From positions 1 through 41,090 of the forward strand of contig CAYTYZ010000012.1 of NCBI GenBank assembly GCA_964442385.1: DNA of 41,090 nucleotides. The letters are read 5' to 3'. Positions 23,174-33,000 of the stretch are shown here, in pieces. This DNA is from CAYTYZ01 sp964442385. Its GTDB lineage: Bacteria; Patescibacteriota; Microgenomatia; UBA12405. The notes beneath the pieces were generated by a model. That model worked only from the letters and a program-made list of their open reading frames with translations. It searched no databases and had not been told where the DNA came from. The position numbers were made by a program, and so were the translations under genes. Numbering within the stretch: the first letter of the stretch is position 1; the number at the start of each line of letters is the position of its first letter.

Positions 23174-23242
23174 TTACAAAACATGGGATTTTTGCTCAAA
23201 TATCATTAAAGGGCCAACTTCATTTGGGTGTAGGCTACCTAC
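23174..23242 (-). pseudogene. Remnant of the SGNH hydrolase gene 3' end
   Basis: On the minus strand the frame VGSLHPNEVGPLMIFEQ ends in TAA. It matches the end of the intact hydrolase at 13903-14508 (VDSVHPNDLGHKMLFEQ), including the catalytic His block. The homology continues about 10 bases upstream in another frame, so the piece is also frameshifted. Confidence 0.65.
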
Positions 23243-23295
23243 AAACAACTAATGCTAAACTTGTAAAGAGATACCACACGATTCATAATAGTTGA

Positions 23296-26200
23296 ATGAC
23301 CAGAGAAAACGGTGTAGAAGTCAAACCCATGTCTATTTCTGCCGTACAAGAAGAACGTGTATCAACAAATTTAGCTGAATATGATTATGGGATAAGACAG
23401 TTTGAAAGTCTAAAACCAGCCAGTGTTACCAAATGGGTTAAAGAAAATGGGTATGGGTTTGTAAGATATGCTGAGATACCAAATCACCCCGAGTTTGCAA
23501 CCAAGGCTTTTTTACATGCAAATAATATCAAAGACAACAAACGCGGTGCAGATTACACCGGCCAAACAGTATATTTTGACGCCACAGATCCAACCAAATC
23601 ACTTGAATCCACAGACAAAGGTATGGCTATAAAAAAAGCAATAACTCAAAGTGAGTACTACAAAATGAAAAAAGATCATGAGCAAAAGTTACAGCTAAAA
23701 CAAAAAAGAGCAGCAGATTTTGAACTAAATAAAGGGCTTTTTGAATCAGTTAAGGCCAAATTAAAAATCGACTTGCAAAACCCAGATCTCATAAAACAGC
23801 TAACGAAAGAAAAAAGATTTCCCGAAGACTATTTACAGGGCTTTCCGGGCGCAAGATTGGATGGGGTGTACTTATTTATAAGACCAGACAAAATTGATCA
23901 GAATGGTGCCCAAATGCGTATTAGCGCTGAAATTGGATTATGGCTAGATAGCTGTAAATATGTATTGCAACTTAGTACGACAGCAACAGGCTGGGATAAA
24001 ACTTTTTTTAATCTCATTGTAGATTCCACCAGACAAGGTCTCGATCCAGGTCAAAAAACTATTCAAGTAGCAGTTCTCGGTCCTGGTACAGCTCAAATTG
24101 ATTACAGTGCTACAAGATCGACTATAGGTTTTGAGCCTCTAACACAGGCAATCAGTATTGATACAAAGAAGCTCCAGGTGGAAGAACATTTGGGGACAAC
24201 ACTCCCTGATGGTTCAGAAGTTGTGGCCAAAAATGCAGTATACAAAGGCAAGTGGGAAAAAAATAAAGCGCCAACTAAACCAATTGTTTTGGATGCAATA
24301 CCAGGCTCTTCCGAAGCACCCGATTACCAAGGAGCACACGATCAATTGCAATTGATTATGTTACAAAATCTTGGACTCTCCGAAGAACAAATTGAATACT
24401 TTGTAGCTCGTAAGTATTCAGGCCACCCGCATGAAGTTTTAACCAAACTTGGCTGGGAAGATCTGATGAATAAATGGTTATCTCAAGACAGAAAAAGCTC
24501 TGAAGCAACCGAGCTAAAAAATTTCATAGATCTCTTGGGACATCTGTACGACCCTAATGTGCGGGTACAATTTAGAACTCGACTGAATTCAGTAATTGTA
24601 CATGAACCTGAAAGCGACGATGGATATATCGGAGCGTGTGACGTTCTAGTACATAGTACAGATTTAAATATTCGGGTAATTAATTTGGATGGAAAAGAAA
24701 TTGTACCAACTATTACTTTTGGTGAAAAAACCATTAACAGTTTTTTAGGTGAAGCGGCAGCTGATTTTTGGAGGAATTTTGACACAAACAATCATGATTT
24801 TATGGATCGGGATGGATTAAGGCCACAACTAGAGCAAATCGCCACACAAGCGATGCAAGTAAAGTTGGAAAGTTTGGTAAATAACAATCAGCGGCCAAAT
24901 GAAACACAAACTGATCCAGTCTCCTTACGATCCCAATTATTACGCACATATTTTGTCCTTTTAAAAACGGCTGCTCAAACAGAAAGTGGTTCGGACAATA
25001 TGGACAAATTTATTCAAGGAAGACTTGCTAAATGCCAAAAATTAGAGAAGGCAATTGATCGCATTGACAAACTGAGATACCTGTTAAGCGATAGATATCA
25101 AAACCCAGCCGATGTTGCTGCAGTTGAACTGTTAAATTGGATAGGAGAAGATTATCGAGACCGAGGGACAATTCATTGGGCCAGAAAGTTCACCTATAAA
25201 GGAATGGAACGAGATATTTTAACAGATGTGTACACCAACCCCCAATTATTGGCCGATATCTGGAACACAAGATATGATAAAAACGGANNNNNNNNNNAAA
25301 TTTGCCAAACTATATCAATTAGTGACTCAGTGGAATACAGCAATCGATGAAGCACTTGATCCGCAAAATGAAAAGGTACAACAAATAGTCGCCAAAAATC
25401 AGGCAAAAGATCAATATAACCAAGAACGAAGCGACCGCGAAAAAAAGGGGGAAATATGGAAAGATGTGCATATCGAAGTGTCAGATCAAAGTATGGCCAA
25501 TTCTCAGGTCTATGCAGTTGGCAGCGATGGAGAAATTATTCCTCATAAAGATGTTACACTAGGCCATAAAAATAAGGTAAGGTCTTATATATATGGCGAC
25601 TTACCAGGTGATGCAGTAGTTATATCTCATGCAAACGATGGTTATGGATACAGAGAAACAGAAAGTTGGACGGTAAATCATAACCCGAAACAACTCACAG
25701 ATGCCCAAAAGGCAAAACTGGCTGAATTAATTGAACAGGATGCTGTATATTTTACTGGCCAGTTAGCAAAATATCCCCTTGATAGACCGGCAATAAGCAT
25801 CAGCACGCCATATCGAACATCTCTCTTAAGATATGATCCAAACCATAAACCAATTCCAATAAATCTAGATGACCATGTGGTTTGGCTAACGGACATTGGT
25901 AGTCAAGGCCAGTCATTAGACGAGCCTTTTTTTGAAGTCCAGCCAACACTCAGAAAACCTGGCGACCCACTATATATAGATAAAAGAACAAATATAAAGA
26001 ATAAACAAAGGCCGAATGCTTCGATTGGATATCCGTCAGTTATAACAGAAATAGGTGAGCCAATTATCGGCAGAAAATTGGAAGAAGCCCAAAAAGGCTC
26101 TGAACAACAAGCCAACCCAATGATGGATACAGCAAACAAGCCGCAAAAAGACTTGGCTGCTTGGAACAATCTAGGTAATAATAATCCTCAATCGCTATTA

Positions 26201-26599
26201 GAGATAGCACAAAACAAAACCAGCCAGCGAGAGGCAGAAATAGCAACAGTACTTGGACTAGTTGGTTTAACTTGGTCTGAACTAAACAAACAAATTGACA
26301 ACCTGGCAAAAAAATTACCCTATCTCGATAAAGCAGGTTTACGACTTGAAAAAATGACTAAGGTTGTTGGCGCTGAACAAGCTAAAATAAAAATATATCT
26401 TCAAAAATTTATAGCTCTACAACCAGCAATAAATGTAGCCAGAAAGTTTATGGCTGAATGGGTGGGTACAGATATTGAACTACAAAATACCGTGTTTCAA
26501 AAGTTTCTTGATAGATTGTCAGACGAAAATAATCTCAATGAATTAGTTCAAGATGCGTCCCGACTATCAGAAATATTTATCGAAACTGCTGCGAGTTAA
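23296..26599 (+). CDS. Large protein (at least 1,097 aa) with cold-shock-like N-terminus, gapped
   Basis: One gene broken by a 10-N gap: 664 codons before it (frame of the ATG at 23296) and 433 after it in a different frame, which the unknown true gap length explains. No start is seen in the second part until deep inside, and both parts have the same Lys/Asp/Gln-rich style. Residues about 42-115 resemble a cold-shock (OB-fold, RNA-binding) domain: VTKWVKENGYGFVRY, FLHANNI, GQTVYFDA, KGMAIKKA. A charged linker (122-150) follows. The remainder, with Trp-rich helical parts and a C-terminal helical region, matches nothing I know. No signal peptide or membrane span. It is flanked by fragments of neighbouring gene families. 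No clear Shine-Dalgarno or -10 box precedes the ATG; an internal ATG at residue 12 is possible. Confidence 0.7.
25288..25297. other. Assembly gap (10 N) inside the large gene
   Basis: The frame differs on the two sides; the true length is unknown. Confidence 0.95.
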
Positions 26600-26677
26600 C
26601 TAGTCCTCCTAGCAGCAAGTTGTCAAGGGATCTTGCTCTAACAGTTTCAGAGTTTGGCCTACCCACTGTATTGATAA

Positions 26678-26768
26678 AGTATCCAGCTGGCTCCTGCATT
26701 CCACGGCTTTTTTGGTGAGCCCTCTGTTCCACGGGTGGAACACCTTTTTAACAGCGTAATTAAGACTT
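26678..26768 (+). pseudogene. Fragment of gene X (middle copy), cut by gap
   Basis: The open frame SIQLAPAFHGFFG then EPSVPRVEHLFNSVIKT runs into the N gap. The last 53 bases (26716-26768) repeat at 26936-26988 with two differences. The repeat contains TGTTCCAC-GG-GTGGAACA, a perfect 8-bp palindrome. The start is missing. The stretch 26600-26677 has nothing recognisable. Confidence 0.5.
26716..26768 (+). repeat. 53-bp direct repeat, copy 1
   Basis: 51 of 53 bases match copy 2 at 26936-26988. It carries the palindrome TGTTCCAC-GG-GTGGAACA. Confidence 0.9.
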
Positions 26769-26778
26769 NNNNNNNNNN
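26769..26778. other. Assembly gap (10 N) at repeat boundary
   Basis: The gap begins exactly where repeat copy 1 ends, so the join to the phosphorylase fragment is not certain. Confidence 0.95.
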
Positions 26779-26925
26779 AGGTCCCTAGTTCCGCTATCCT
26801 GTTTATTGCAGACAACTTAATTAATAAAGAAACACTGTTCGACGAAGATTTCGAAAAACTTAAGGAAAAACTTAAAGAATCAAAATTTGAAACCTTCAAG
26901 GCTGCTTTTGAAGAACTATTAGCTT
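26779..26925 (+). pseudogene. 3' fragment of a second nucleoside phosphorylase
   Basis: The frame reads SSAILFIADNLINKETLFDE and on through KLKESKFETFKAAFEELLA to TGA. It is closely similar to the last about 48 residues of the intact gene at 20421-21194. The 5' part is missing or lost in the gap. Confidence 0.75.
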
Positions 26926-26935
26926 GATATAAATG

Positions 26936-26988
26936 TGAGCCCTCTGTTCCACGGGTGGAACACCTTTTTAACAACGTAATCAAGACTT
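26936..26988 (+). repeat. 53-bp direct repeat, copy 2
   Basis: Second copy of the repeat at 26716-26768, here continuous with the C-terminus of gene X. Confidence 0.9.
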
Positions 26989-27071
26989 ATTATAAACTCA
27001 TTGAGCTTGGCGTCCAAGTGGTCGAGGGTAAAATCGTGCTTCTTGAGAGTAGGGAGGTAGAAAATGAATAA
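26937..27071 (+). pseudogene. C-terminal part of gene X, upstream of the PLD nuclease
   Basis: The frame EPSVPRVEHLFNNVIKT, then YYKLIELGVQVVEGKIVLLE, ends at TAA 27069-27071. It overlaps the start of the PLD gene by 8 bases, the usual sign of a coupled operon. Upstream the frame meets the stop of the phosphorylase fragment, so the gene lacks its front. Family not recognised. It shows that the PLD protein once had an upstream partner. Confidence 0.55.
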
Positions 27072-27510
27072 CTTTACTTCCGAGCTTCATGACGAGAAGA
27101 CTTTTTACAAAGCCTTTCTGGAGGATTTAGATAGGGCTAGAAGCGAGGTTATTATCGAAAGCCCATTCATTACAACTGATCGGATGAAAACCCTCTGGCC
27201 AGCCCTAAACCGTGCATATTCACGAGGTATTAAGATCTATATCATCACCCGAGACCCCAAAGACCACAATAATGGCTATGAACTGCAATCGGAAAGCGAA
27301 ATAGGACGTCTTGAGGAAGTTGGTATCCAAGTTTTCTTGTGTACCGGCAACCACCATCGAAAAGTGGCCATCATAGACCGCGAGATTCTTTGGGAGGGGA
27401 GTTTAAATATACTGTCACAAACCAAAAGCAGGGAATTTATGCGCCGCCTTGAGGGCGTCGGCTTCGCCACTGATTTATTTAATTTTTTAAATTTCGGGAG
27501 ATACATCTAA
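27064..27510 (+). CDS. PLD-like phosphodiesterase/nuclease domain protein
   Basis: The 148 residues form one phospholipase-D-like domain: an N-terminal RSEVIIESPFIT strand and the HxK motif HHRKVAIIDREILWEGSLN (His98, Lys100, Asp105, Asn115). Single-domain PLD proteins pair as dimers to build the active site and often act as nucleases in restriction or mobile elements. No signal peptide. GGGAGG lies about 7 bases before the ATG, and the truncated gene X overlaps it. It sits at the edge of the restriction island, so a DNA-directed role is likely but inferred. Confidence 0.82.
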   Translation: MNNFTSELHDEKTFYKAFLEDLDRARSEVIIESPFITTDRMKTLWPALNRAYSRGIKIYIITRDPKDHNNGYELQSESEIGRLEEVGIQVFLCTGNHHRKVAIIDREILWEGSLNILSQTKSREFMRRLEGVGFATDLFNFLNFGRYI

Positions 27511-27515
27511 AATGC

Positions 27516-27521
27516 TATACT
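27516..27521 (+). promoter_or_regulatory. -10 box of the 68-aa gene (leaderless)
   Basis: TATACT, 8 bases before the ATG at 27530. It decides that start over the in-frame ATG at 27512. Confidence 0.45.
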
Positions 27522-27529
27522 TCGACCAT

Positions 27530-27736
27530 ATGACACAAACGTCAGGCTATCACGTTACTGAGCAGGATATCGAATCCACAATTAAGTTCCTAAAGGCAAA
27601 CAATAATCCTTGTTCCCGTGAGGATGCAATTAAATATCTGGAGGAAAAAGCTATGCTTGCCCATTTGGCTGCCCACAAAATCGTAGAAGATGAAAAATCA
27701 GGAAAAATTAACCCAGTCAAACTCAAAAAGAATTAA
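27530..27736 (+). CDS. Small hypothetical protein, 68 aa
   Basis: Unrecognised, helical and charged (VTEQDIESTIKFLKANNN, EDAIKYLEEKAMLAHLAAHK). The last 4 bases overlap the end of the convergent XRE regulator gene. A toxin-antitoxin-like role with that regulator is possible but not supported by any motif. Confidence 0.6.
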   Translation: MTQTSGYHVTEQDIESTIKFLKANNNPCSREDAIKYLEEKAMLAHLAAHKIVEDEKSGKINPVKLKKN

Positions 27737-27936
27737 AAAGACAATACATCTGCAGATTTTAGCTTCAAGGCCTTGAGTACGCGTTCCAAAGTTTCAAGTG
27801 TAGGATTTTCTTCATTACGCTCAATTCGAGCATAATAGTTTGGGCTGATATCAGCCTTTTGGGCCACATCGGATTGCTTTAGTCCAAGCTTCTTTCTTGC
27901 ATCTTTTAGTTTTTTACCGATTTTATTAGGTGCCAT
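27733..27936 (-). CDS. XRE-family HTH regulator
   Basis: The 67 residues are one Cro/C1-type helix-turn-helix: IGKKLKDARKKLGLKQSDVA, QKADISPNYYARIERNEENP, then TLETLERVLKALKL. It is likely a DNA-binding regulator of the restriction operon, similar to C-proteins in size (inference). The -10 box TAGAAT (27943-27948, minus strand) uses the stop codon of the upstream nuclease gene and lies 6 bases before the ATG, so it can also be transcribed alone. Confidence 0.9.
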   Translation of the reverse strand: MAPNKIGKKLKDARKKLGLKQSDVAQKADISPNYYARIERNEENPTLETLERVLKALKLKSADVLSF

Positions 27937-27942
27937 ATAGAT

Positions 27943-27948
27943 ATTCTA
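27943..27948 (-). promoter_or_regulatory. -10 box of the XRE gene (leaderless)
   Basis: TAGAAT on the minus strand, 6 bases before the ATG at 27936. Its first three bases are the stop codon of the preceding gene. Confidence 0.4.
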
Positions 27949-28713
27949 CGATAATTTATCCATAATCTCGATAATCCTATTTGCTAACTCTCTTTTTTCA
28001 ATCATAAACTCAGAATATTTTGATTTATCTGGGTTACGAAGACCTACGGTAAACACTCGTTCCCCAGGTTGTTTATCTTCATTTGCAGTTAACCTTAAAA
28101 AGTCAGGGGCTGGTATACAAAATACTTGATCAAAGATATCACCTTGTGATAGGTCAAAATATACAAAAACCATAATCATTCGTTCCTTATCTACAATATT
28201 TTTCTCTTTTACAGTTGATACAAAACCCCTTTCCTTATATCCAAAACTTGATTTGACTTGAATATAAACAACCTCAAGTTTTCCACGCCTTTTAACGATA
28301 ATATCAATACCCTCATCATCGCTAATTGGTCTATAGCAAGTTAACCCTTCATCTCCGTAAAGAGTTAACAATTCGGCAACTCTAGCCTCAGCAATATCAC
28401 CTTTTTGTTTAGAATTTAGTGATTCCGTAACACTGTGTTTTGTTGAGATTTGTTTCAATGTTACAACTGGCTGTTCATTATTTGCCTTATTTAATCCAAA
28501 AAACCCCGGTTGCTCTCGATAAAATTGTGAATTCTCACCATTTTTCACAATATCCATTGAAAGTTGTGCATTCATAGTCGCCCAAGGCGTTTTGCCGTAT
28601 TTTTTCAGTAATCCTTGTTCTATTGCTAACCTAGTAATCTCTCTGTAATGTATTGGTTTACCAGCTTCAGAAATAATTTTTATTGCTACTTGTTTAAATG
28701 AGGTTTCTTGCAT
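27946..28713 (-). CDS. HARE-HTH plus PD-(D/E)XK restriction nuclease
   Basis: The 255 residues hold an N-terminal HARE-HTH winged helix (about 1-75: SFKQVAIKIISEAGKPIHYR, then TPWATMNAQLSMDI and PGFFGL). A PD-(D/E)XK nuclease domain follows (about 100-250) with Glu109, DDEGIDIIV (Asp137) and IQVKSS (Gln152, Lys154). HARE-HTH domains are proposed in the literature to read DNA sequence or base modification in restriction and chromatin proteins. It lies 5 bases after DUF2130 in the hsd operon, so it is probably an accessory nuclease of this system. Confidence 0.85.
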   Translation of the reverse strand: MQETSFKQVAIKIISEAGKPIHYREITRLAIEQGLLKKYGKTPWATMNAQLSMDIVKNGENSQFYREQPGFFGLNKANNEQPVVTLKQISTKHSVTESLNSKQKGDIAEARVAELLTLYGDEGLTCYRPISDDEGIDIIVKRRGKLEVVYIQVKSSFGYKERGFVSTVKEKNIVDKERMIMVFVYFDLSQGDIFDQVFCIPAPDFLRLTANEDKQPGERVFTVGLRNPDKSKYSEFMIEKRELANRIIEIMDKLS

Positions 28714-28718
28714 ATTTG

Positions 28719-29975
28719 TTATTGTTTAGAGCTATCATCAAAAGCCTTGGCCACGCTTGGGCTATTTGCAGTGAGTCTTTTTATTGTCAACTCTGATGCT
28801 TTGTTGTTAGCCAATCGTAAATTATTATCAGACTTTAATAAGTTCTCTTTAACCTTATTTAAGTGATCAATAGTTTTGTCGATTTCTTCGATAGCAGTGC
28901 TAAATTGGGATGAAGCCAAATTATAGTTTCTAGAAAAAGCATCTTTGAAGGCATTCATATTGGATTCAAAGTTTGTAACATCAATGTTTTGATTCTTAAG
29001 AGTTACAATCGTTCGTCTTAATTCTTGAGATTTCAAATTTCCTTGTCGCAAAAAGCCAATGATAGTAATAAAATGCTGTGGTCTAATCACATACATGTTT
29101 GGATAATCAGGAACTGTAACAATGTCATCATAATATTCGTTGTCTTTTTCCAATAAACTGACAAGCACCCCAAATTCACAATTCTTTTCTTTCCGATCTT
29201 TGTCTAATTCTTTAAAAAAGTCTTTATTTTTATGCTTGGTGGCTGTAGTATCATCTTCATTTTTCATCTCAAACATTATGGTTAAGATTTCATTACCGTC
29301 ATCATCATATTCTCGATAAATATAGTCACCTTTAGAGCCAGTAGTAGAAATATCATTATCCTTTCCAAATTGAGCTTTAGGGAATGCAATTGGACGCAGT
29401 TTATTAAACTCATTCTCGCAGTGAGTTTCTAAAGATTCCCCAATCATCTTGGTGCTCATTCTCGAACGCATCTCTTTTAATGACACCAGGGCAGTTTCAC
29501 TAGCTTTAAGCTTATCTTGATAAATCTGTTCACTTAATTCCTTTTGGTGTTTAACCTCTTGGATCTCAAGCTCTTTCTCACCTAGCTTTTTACGAAAATC
29601 TTCTTCTATTTGTTGACGTTCTTCTAAGGACTTAACTTTAGATTCGGATTCGACCTGCTTTGTTATACTTTCGAGTTTTGTGTTAAGAGTAGATATTTCT
29701 TGATCCTTCTTTGCAAGAGCCTCCTTAGCTCTATTGATAATATCTTTCTCTTTGAGCTCAGCTTCAAGTTTTTTCTCTTTTTCAATACCTTGCTTTGCCG
29801 TCTCAAGCTGTGCCTTAAATTCTTCAGTCTTAATTGATTTGATCAGATTATCAATTGAAGTCTTGTCGATATCTGCTTCGTGAATTGATTTAAGATCAAT
29901 TATGTCACCCTTTTGAGCGTCTTCTAAAAGTACTAGTGTGTTTTCATCTTGGATTGATACTTTAATTTTTTTCAT
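28719..29975 (-). CDS. DUF2130 coiled-coil protein
   Basis: The 418 residues contain a long Lys/Glu-rich coiled coil (about 45-180) followed by the DUF2130 core (about 185-330): GESLETHCENEFNKLRPIAF, TIMFEMKNEDDTT, FFKELDKDRKEKNCEFGVLV and YPNMYVIRPQHFITIIGFLR. The EMKN motif and fold are nuclease-like (PD-(D/E)XK) in this family, whose role is unknown. A second short coiled coil closes the protein. It is placed 42 bases after hsdR and 5 bases before the HARE nuclease, which suggests a part in the defence operon. Confidence 0.85.
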   Translation of the reverse strand: MKKIKVSIQDENTLVLLEDAQKGDIIDLKSIHEADIDKTSIDNLIKSIKTEEFKAQLETAKQGIEKEKKLEAELKEKDIINRAKEALAKKDQEISTLNTKLESITKQVESESKVKSLEERQQIEEDFRKKLGEKELEIQEVKHQKELSEQIYQDKLKASETALVSLKEMRSRMSTKMIGESLETHCENEFNKLRPIAFPKAQFGKDNDISTTGSKGDYIYREYDDDGNEILTIMFEMKNEDDTTATKHKNKDFFKELDKDRKEKNCEFGVLVSLLEKDNEYYDDIVTVPDYPNMYVIRPQHFITIIGFLRQGNLKSQELRRTIVTLKNQNIDVTNFESNMNAFKDAFSRNYNLASSQFSTAIEEIDKTIDHLNKVKENLLKSDNNLRLANNKASELTIKRLTANSPSVAKAFDDSSKQ

Positions 29976-30017
29976 AATTATCTAGTAATGATCAATAAAT
30001 AACATTTCAGCCCTTGA

Positions 30018-33000
30018 TCAAATAATTTGAGCATATTTCTTAAAATTTTCTGCTTGTTCAAATATTTCCTTGAATATTTCATCTTTTGGAACAGGAGGGT
30101 AGTCGTTTTCAGCAAGTACAAGAATTAGATCTACTTTTAATTCTGCTTTAATATCATCACGTTGTGCCCAGTCAGTATATTTAGCCTTGTCATCAACGAT
30201 AGACTTAACATCCTTGGAAAGTTTTATTAACCTATCGTCTGAATATTCAAATTTATATTTTGTAGCGATTGCCTTCAATATGTCATAAAAAGCTTTTTCC
30301 TCAAAATCTATTCCTAGCCCGACGAACGAATTTCTTTCTTTTTGAAGTTCCTTAAATAAATTTGAAAACTGCTCTGCAACATCGTCTAGTACATGACTTT
30401 GGAAAACATCAAAGTCTTTGCGTTCATTGTATACATCTACAAGTTTCTTCAATTTCTTAGAAAAATCAATCCCTTTAATTCTATTAGTTTTTTTAAACTC
30501 ACTTATTGCTCTCTCAAGAAGCTTTTGTAGGAGTTTTACTCGTGTATTTGGAAGATTTATTTTATCAATTTTCGATAAGTATTCATCGCTAAAGATATCA
30601 ATATCCGTATCCCTTTTATCAATTTTGAATATTTCTTCCACCCCGTCACTTATTAATGCCGCCTCTATCATTTTCCGGACTTGCTCATTCATCTGAGTAG
30701 CATCTGGAGTTTCACCCTTAGTCAATTTAAATATTATTGATCGTATGGCTAAAAAGAAATGAATATGATCTCGTTCAACGTTACTAATTTCCTCGCTTGA
30801 GCAACTCAAATCGTATGCGGATTTCAATTTTTTTACCATACCCATAAATCTTTTTTCAATGTCTTCTGTCAACTGAACATACTCAGAAGCATTATTTAAA
30901 CATCTCAATTTTTCTAGAGGCGATCCGTTGAAGTAAGCAGATTTATCAAATTTTACGAATAACTTATCTAAAAGATCTAGTTGGTTTTTAACCATAACCA
31001 CAGCCTTACTTGAATCTGCAAAATCGTCGCTATGAACTTTCCCGTATTTAGCTAAGGCTAAGTTCATATTGTTTTTGATGCCAATGTAATCCACTACAAG
31101 TCCAACTTCTTTTCCCTCATACACGCGATTTACTCTTGAGATTGTCTGAATGAGCGAGTGTTGTTGAACCGGCTTATCGATATAAATTGTATCAAGGAAT
31201 GGAACATCAAAGCCTGTGAGCCACATATCAACAACAAGCGCTATTTTAAAGTTTGAATTAGCAATCTTAAACTGTCGATCTAATTCTTTTCTGTCTTCAT
31301 TAGTTCCAAGCATCTCATAAAGTTCTTTTGAATCATCTTTGTGTCGGGTCATAACCATCTTAATTTTCTCAATAGGCTTTAATTTTTGCTTTTCTTCTGA
31401 TGACAACTTCGATATGTCTTCTGAAAGTTTTGATTCAATCCATTGAGGACGTAGCGCGACTACGTCTTTGTAGAAATTATAGGCAATAGGTCTACTCGAA
31501 CAAACAAACATAACTTTTCCAATTACTGAGGCGCCTTCTTCTACACGTTTCTCATAGTGTTCTACGAAATCTTGCGCCAGAAGTTTTAGTCTTTTAGGGT
31601 CACCTAATATAACTTCCATTTGTGTAACTGCTCGTTTGCTTTCTTCTATTTGATATTCGTTTGTACCTTCTTCGGCACATTTTTTGTAGTAATTTTCTAT
31701 TTCATTTAACTTTTCTTCATTGAGTAACACTTTTGCAGCTCTACCCTCATAGACGATTCTTACTGTTATTTCATCTTCGACTGACTCTCTCATAGTGTAA
31801 GCGTCGGTAATTTCACCAAATACTGCCAGTGTTCCATCAATCGGGGTTCCAGTAACACCGACATACGTTGCATTAGGAAGTGAGTCGTGACGATACTTTG
31901 CAAAACCATATGTAATCTCGACTCCGGTCTCAGTAACTTTAACCTTTTGGTCTAAGTTTATCTGTGTACGATGCGCCTCATCAGATATACAAATAACATT
32001 GGTCCTGTCAGTCAATAACTCTGTGCTCTCAGTAAATTTTTGAATTGTTGTAAGGAATACACCACCGCTCTTTATTCCCTGAAGTCTACTCTTGAGTTCG
32101 CCTCGACTTTCAACACTAATTATGTTTTCATCTCCAACGAATATCTTTGCATTAGTAAATTGTTCAGATAATTGATCATCTAGATCGGTACGATCGGTTA
32201 TAAGTACAATAGTTGGACTAGAAAGCTCCTTACTTCTCATGAGTAATCGAGTTAAATAAAGCATGGCGAAACTCTTACCAGAACCCGTCGCACCAAAATA
32301 TGTACCACCTTTACCACTTCCATTAGGTTTCATATTAGTTTTAATATTTTCAAATAGCTTTTTGGCCGCATAATACTGAGGATATCGACAAACAATCTTT
32401 ACATCTGTTTTTGCTGAGTCGGGGAAGTAAATAAAATTATGGATGACATCAAGTAATCTTCGTTTGTTAAATAGCCCATTAATCATTGTGTAAAGTGAGT
32501 CAATTCCCTCAACTGGCTCGTCATTATTATTCACCTTTCTCCAAGCATAGAAGAAGTCGTAAGTGGCAAAGAATGAACCCATTTTATTATTCACACCATC
32601 ACTGATAACACAGAACGCATTGTATTTAAAAAGCTCTGGAATATCTCTTCGATAACGAGTAGTTAGTTGAACGTATGCATCTTTAATTGTTGTGTTTTCT
32701 TTTATAGCACTTTTAAACTCCAGGACTACTACTGGTAAACCATTCACATAGACTATTCCATCAGGAATTCTTTTCTCATAGCCTTGTATTTCAAGCTGAT
32801 TAACTATCTTAAAAATATTATTTTCCAAATTTTCATAGTCAATAAGTTCAATAAATATATCTTTCTTGCTCCTATCCTCTCGTTTTAATATATATCCATC
32901 AGAAATTATTTTCATGATAGCTTTGTTACTCTCATATAGAGCTGAGCTTGGATATAAATCCAACATTCGAATAATTGATTCTATTTCATTAACCGTAATA

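Noticed and set aside
25226..25350. Two overlapping separate genes at the gap in the large gene
   Set aside because: The overlap only arises because ten N replace a gap of unknown length; the protein style is continuous.
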